A stretch of DNA of 7,782 bases from an uncultured Verrucomicrobiota bacterium (GTDB taxonomy: Bacteria > Verrucomicrobiota > Verrucomicrobiia > Limisphaerales > UBA9464), in NCBI GenBank assembly GCA_903930165.1, contig CAIYXO010000175.1, forward strand, positions 1-7,782, given 5' to 3'. This document shows positions 5,223 to 7,782 of the stretch, piece by piece (positions within the stretch are counted from its first letter, which is position 1; the number at the start of each line of letters is the position of its first letter). Both the position numbers and the translations under genes were made by a program. Below the pieces are notes generated by a model. It was not told where the DNA came from and searched no databases. It saw nothing but the letters and a program-made list of their open reading frames with translations.

Positions 5223-7782
5223 TCAATGGTTCAGAAGGAACTCGGGCGAGTTGAGCAGGGCCCAGAGGAGATCCTCGGTTGCTGTCCGCCGGGTGGCGTC
5301 CTTCGCGTTGAACGCCGCGGTTGCGCGTTCCACTTCGTTCGGAGTCGGACGGCGGGCCAGCGTGACGAGATACAGCTCCTCGACGATCCGCGCCGGCGGC
5401 CAGTCACCGGCGGCCAGCTTCGCGGCGCGGCCGGCGTCGGAGGAGAGCTTGGATTGCAGCGACCGGGAGTTCATCAGGTGCAGCGACTGGACCACGCTCA
5501 GCTGCTGGTCGCGTTCGCAGGGGCAGTCGCTGCTGGAGTTCGGCCGGCCGAAGGCATCCATGAAGTGCGACTCGATCTTGTAGCTCCAGGCCTGGTTGGC
5601 GCGGCCGCCGATGGGCACGGCCGAGAAGGATTCGAGGACGCCGGTGACGTCGCACACCGCGTCCAACAGAACCTCCGCTGGAAGTCTCCGCCGATACGCC
5701 CGCGAGAACGCACGGTTGTCGCCGACGTTGGTCTCGTTCGGCTCGGAGGAGAGCTGGTAGAGCCGCGAACCCAGGATCGTCCGCATCAGGTGCTTCAAGT
5801 CGTGGCCGTGCGCCTCGAAGTCGTCGGCCAGGGCATCCAGCAGCGCGCTGTTGGCGCCCGGATTGGAGATGCGGAAGTCGTCCACCGGATGCACGACTCC
5901 CCGTCCGAAGAACGCCGCCCAGACCCGGTTCACCGCGGCCCGGGCGAAGAAGGGATTCCTCGGCGCGGTGAGCCAGTTGGCCAATGCGACGCGCGGGTCC
6001 ACCGAAGCCGAGGCGGGCGCCGGCCCATCCGGCGGGCGGGGGCTCAACACCTCTCCGGTGACCGGATGTGTGACCCTCCCGCCTGAGGCGGCGAAGAAGG
6101 TCTCCGTGCCTGCGGAGATCGGCGGCGAGAGGCCGGCGCCCTTCTGCTTCACCGGCCCGAAATAGGCGGCGAGTCGGTAGAAGTCCTCCTGGCTCCACTT
6201 CTCGTTCGGATGGTGGTGGCACCGTGCGCACTCGAGTCGCGTGCCGAGGAAGAGCTGGCTGAACATGGTCGTCAGCTCCGCGGGCTCCCGACGGTCGCGG
6301 TAGATCACCGCAGGTCCGTCACGGTGGTTGGAGCCTTCTGCGGTGAGGATGTCGCGGACGAACCTGTCGTAGGGGACGTTCCGGCGGAACTGCTCGCGCA
6401 CCCACTGGTCCAGCACGAAGACGCTCTTCACCCCGACACGGTCCGGGTTCGGCCGCAGCAGGTCGGTCCACTTGTTGGCCCAATGGTCGGCGTAGGCGGG
6501 ATCCTCGAGCAACCGGTCCACGAGCTTCGCACGACGCGCCGGGTCGGTGTCGGCGAGAAACCCGCGGACCTCGTCCGCCGTGGGGATGCGGCCCAGGGTG
6601 TCGAGGGTCGCGCGGCGAAGGAAAGCGGCGTCGTCGCAGGCCTCCGACGGCTTCAGTCCCAGCTCCTGGAAGCGAGCCAGCGCGAAGGCGTCGATGAAGT
6701 TGTTGGTGGGGATCGCCGCGTATTCGGCGGCCGGGAAGAGGCGTCGCGCCGGAACCAGGATCCTTGAGTCGGCGACGAGTCCCATGTAGCGGGCCACGAC
6801 CACGCCTTGCCCGGCGACCAGGCCGATCGTGATGCGTCCTTCCGGGTCGACGCGGGCCAGCTCGGGATCGTTGGACTCGAAGGCGGCGAGCGCGGTGACG
6901 TCCCGCGTGGAGCCGTCCGTGTAGTGGGCCTCGACGAGCAGCCGCTGTGTGGCTCCGTTCCGGTGGCGGCGGGCCGACGGGAACACCTTCAGCGAGGCGA
7001 GGGCCGGCTCGTTGGTGACCACGAACGGCATGCCCGCGCGGATCCAGCCGACGAGGGTCCGGTGGATCGGCGAGCCCACTTCGAAGCGGCGTCCGCCCTC
7101 GTGCGGAATCCGGCCGGTCGCCTTCAGCAGGAGCAGGCTTTCGTCGGGCGCGGCGGGGAAGATCCGGCGTCCGCGGTCTTCCTTCACGATCTCGGCGTGG
7201 TCCGCCGCCGGGTCGAAGGAGAAGACCGAGAGCTTGAATCCGTTCTGTCCGTCGGGCTTCGCGTGGCACGCCCCGGCCGCGCAGCCGGCCTGGCTCAGTT
7301 GCGGCAGCACGTCCCGGACGAACGACGGATCCGGGGCGTTCGACGTCATGGTCGCGTTGCGGACCCGCAGGTCCGCCGTCAGGCGTCCCAACCGCAGCCG
7401 GACCTCGTTGGTGCCGGCGTTGGTCCCGGGCAGGAGGCGGAGCCCGTGGCTTCCGATGGATTCCAGACCGGAGCGCCGGGGGACCTCGATGCGGACATGG
7501 GGCGTCAGGTCGACCTCGAAGCCGTCGGCGTCGAGCCCCGTGACCCGGAATCCGCGCTGGGGCGCCCCGGGTCCCAGCTCGAGTTCCTTCGGGTACACCG
7601 AGAGGGATCGGAAGGCCGTCGACTTGAGTGCCGACGGCAGCTTCTCTGTTGCCGGAGCCGGGGTCCGCGACCGCAACCGGGTCCGCGATGTCGAGAGGTC
7701 CGCGCTTGGTTCTTTGGAGTTCGGGTTGGAAGGATGCGGGACTTGCAGCGTCGCGAGCAGCCGCGACTCCACGTCCCAGACC
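5223..7782 (-). CDS. DUF1549/DUF1553 protein with heme-type motifs (5' end missing)
   Basis: At least 852 residues are visible, and the frame is open through the right edge. Residue numbers here count from the GTG at 7770-7772. In order: an end-of-WD40-like segment (about -2 to 9), a Ser/Thr/Pro/Arg-rich linker (12-55), an Ig-like BIG2-type domain (57-140), a cytochrome-c-like region with CAAGACH (164-170), a second Ig-like domain (258-340), DUF1549 (about 355-540) ending in the CxxCH motif CARCH (515-519), then DUF1553 (about 590-830) with NRVWAAFFGRGVV and the CPCER segment (750-754). The C-terminus EFLLNH is normal for the family. These proteins are abundant in Planctomycetota and Verrucomicrobiota, are usually exported, and often sit beside sulfatases, glycoside hydrolases or DUF1501 proteins. 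Their biochemical role is not established; electron transfer during substrate oxidation is a common guess. No signal peptide precedes the first Ig domain, which fits additional upstream domains. The next gene is the exported hydrolase, 8 bases on. Confidence 0.93.
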   Translation of the reverse strand, partial: VWDVESRLLATLQVPHPSNPNSKEPSADLSTSRTRLRSRTPAPATEKLPSALKSTAFRSLSVYPKELELGPGAPQRGFRVTGLDADGFEVDLTPHVRIEVPRRSGLESIGSHGLRLLPGTNAGTNEVRLRLGRLTADLRVRNATMTSNAPDPSFVRDVLPQLSQAGCAAGACHAKPDGQNGFKLSVFSFDPAADHAEIVKEDRGRRIFPAAPDESLLLLKATGRIPHEGGRRFEVGSPIHRTLVGWIRAGMPFVVTNEPALASLKVFPSARRHRNGATQRLLVEAHYTDGSTRDVTALAAFESNDPELARVDPEGRITIGLVAGQGVVVARYMGLVADSRILVPARRLFPAAEYAAIPTNNFIDAFALARFQELGLKPSEACDDAAFLRRATLDTLGRIPTADEVRGFLADTDPARRAKLVDRLLEDPAYADHWANKWTDLLRPNPDRVGVKSVFVLDQWVREQFRRNVPYDRFVRDILTAEGSNHRDGPAVIYRDRREPAELTTMFSQLFLGTRLECARCHHHPNEKWSQEDFYRLAAYFGPVKQKGAGLSPPISAGTETFFAASGGRVTHPVTGEVLSPRPPDGPAPASASVDPRVALANWLTAPRNPFFARAAVNRVWAAFFGRGVVHPVDDFRISNPGANSALLDALADDFEAHGHDLKHLMRTILGSRLYQLSSEPNETNVGDNRAFSRAYRRRLPAEVLLDAVCDVTGVLESFSAVPIGGRANQAWSYKIESHFMDAFGRPNSSSDCPCERDQQLSVVQSLHLMNSRSLQSKLSSDAGRAAKLAAGDWPPARIVEELYLVTLARRPTPNEVERATAAFNAKDATRRTATEDLLWALLNSPEFLLNH
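7746..7781 (-). other. WD40-repeat-like end fused in frame to DUF1549/DUF1553 protein
   Basis: The first twelve visible residues of the edge-cut protein read VWDVESRLLATL. This matches the closing strand of a WD40 repeat (hydrophobic-Trp-Asp, then a turn and a Leu-Leu-Ala-Thr-Leu strand). A disordered Ser/Thr/Pro/Arg-rich linker and the first Ig-like domain follow, with no stop codon between. If correct, an upstream beta-propeller is fused to the DUF1549/DUF1553 part. Only one partial repeat is visible, so this is tentative. Confidence 0.4.

Noticed and set aside
4600..5226. Hydrolase split as two separate genes or joined by programmed frameshifting
   Set aside because: Each half lacks part of the catalytic triad, the second half has no start of its own at the right place, and no slippery heptamer or downstream hairpin is evident. 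A single-base loss explains it more simply.
5109..6086. Plus-strand open frame of 325 codons opposite the DUF1553 region
   Set aside because: It is antisense to a confident gene, with no domain and no independent evidence of coding.
6319..7269. Minus-strand open frame of 316 codons inside the DUF1549 gene
   Set aside because: It is a shifted reading of the same strand, Arg/Pro-rich and without homology.

Overview
This is a high-GC window (roughly two-thirds G+C by eye) with dense coding and almost no spacer. It most likely comes from a member of the Planctomycetota–Verrucomicrobiota group. The main reason is the large DUF1549/DUF1553 protein with heme-type Cys-His motifs, a family greatly expanded in those phyla. 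The group assignment is an inference from gene content, because no rRNA or other taxonomic marker is present.

Layout. On the plus strand, base 1 to 952 is the 3' part of a ClpX-like AAA+ unfoldase; its start lies before the window. Everything else is on the minus strand. Read in the direction of transcription, from the right edge leftward, the genes are: a large DUF1549/DUF1553 protein, cut at the window edge; a secreted alpha/beta hydrolase broken by an apparent one-base deletion; phosphatidylglycerophosphatase A (pgpA); a Tet-family MFS exporter; and an NADH:flavin oxidoreductase of the old yellow enzyme family. Gaps in this run are 8, 87 (or 42), 68 and 28 bases, so the five genes could share one transcript. 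The last one converges on the ClpX-like gene with only 3 bases between stop codons. No stretch over 300 bases lacks a gene.

How the genes fit together. The first two minus-strand genes suit a polysaccharide or ester degradation locus: an exported heme-motif protein followed by an exported carbohydrate-esterase-like hydrolase. PgpA is a phospholipid housekeeping enzyme. The MFS exporter and flavin oxidoreductase lie 28 bases apart and could act together in detoxification, with one reducing small electrophiles and the other exporting them. No link between these three subgroups can be shown from the sequence.

Most interesting points. The ClpX-like protein keeps the ATPase core and the GYVG pore loop but lacks recognisable IGF (ClpP-docking) and RKH (substrate-entry) loops. 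The flavin oxidoreductase has Lys where its relatives usually have the first His of the substrate-binding pair, and Phe in place of one Cys of an Fe-S-like cluster. The DUF1549/DUF1553 frame runs open to the window edge through a sequence resembling the end of a WD40 repeat, which hints at a fusion. A perfect 18-base palindrome sits between pgpA and the exporter gene. I found no clearly new multi-gene system, CRISPR array, RNA gene or mobile element.
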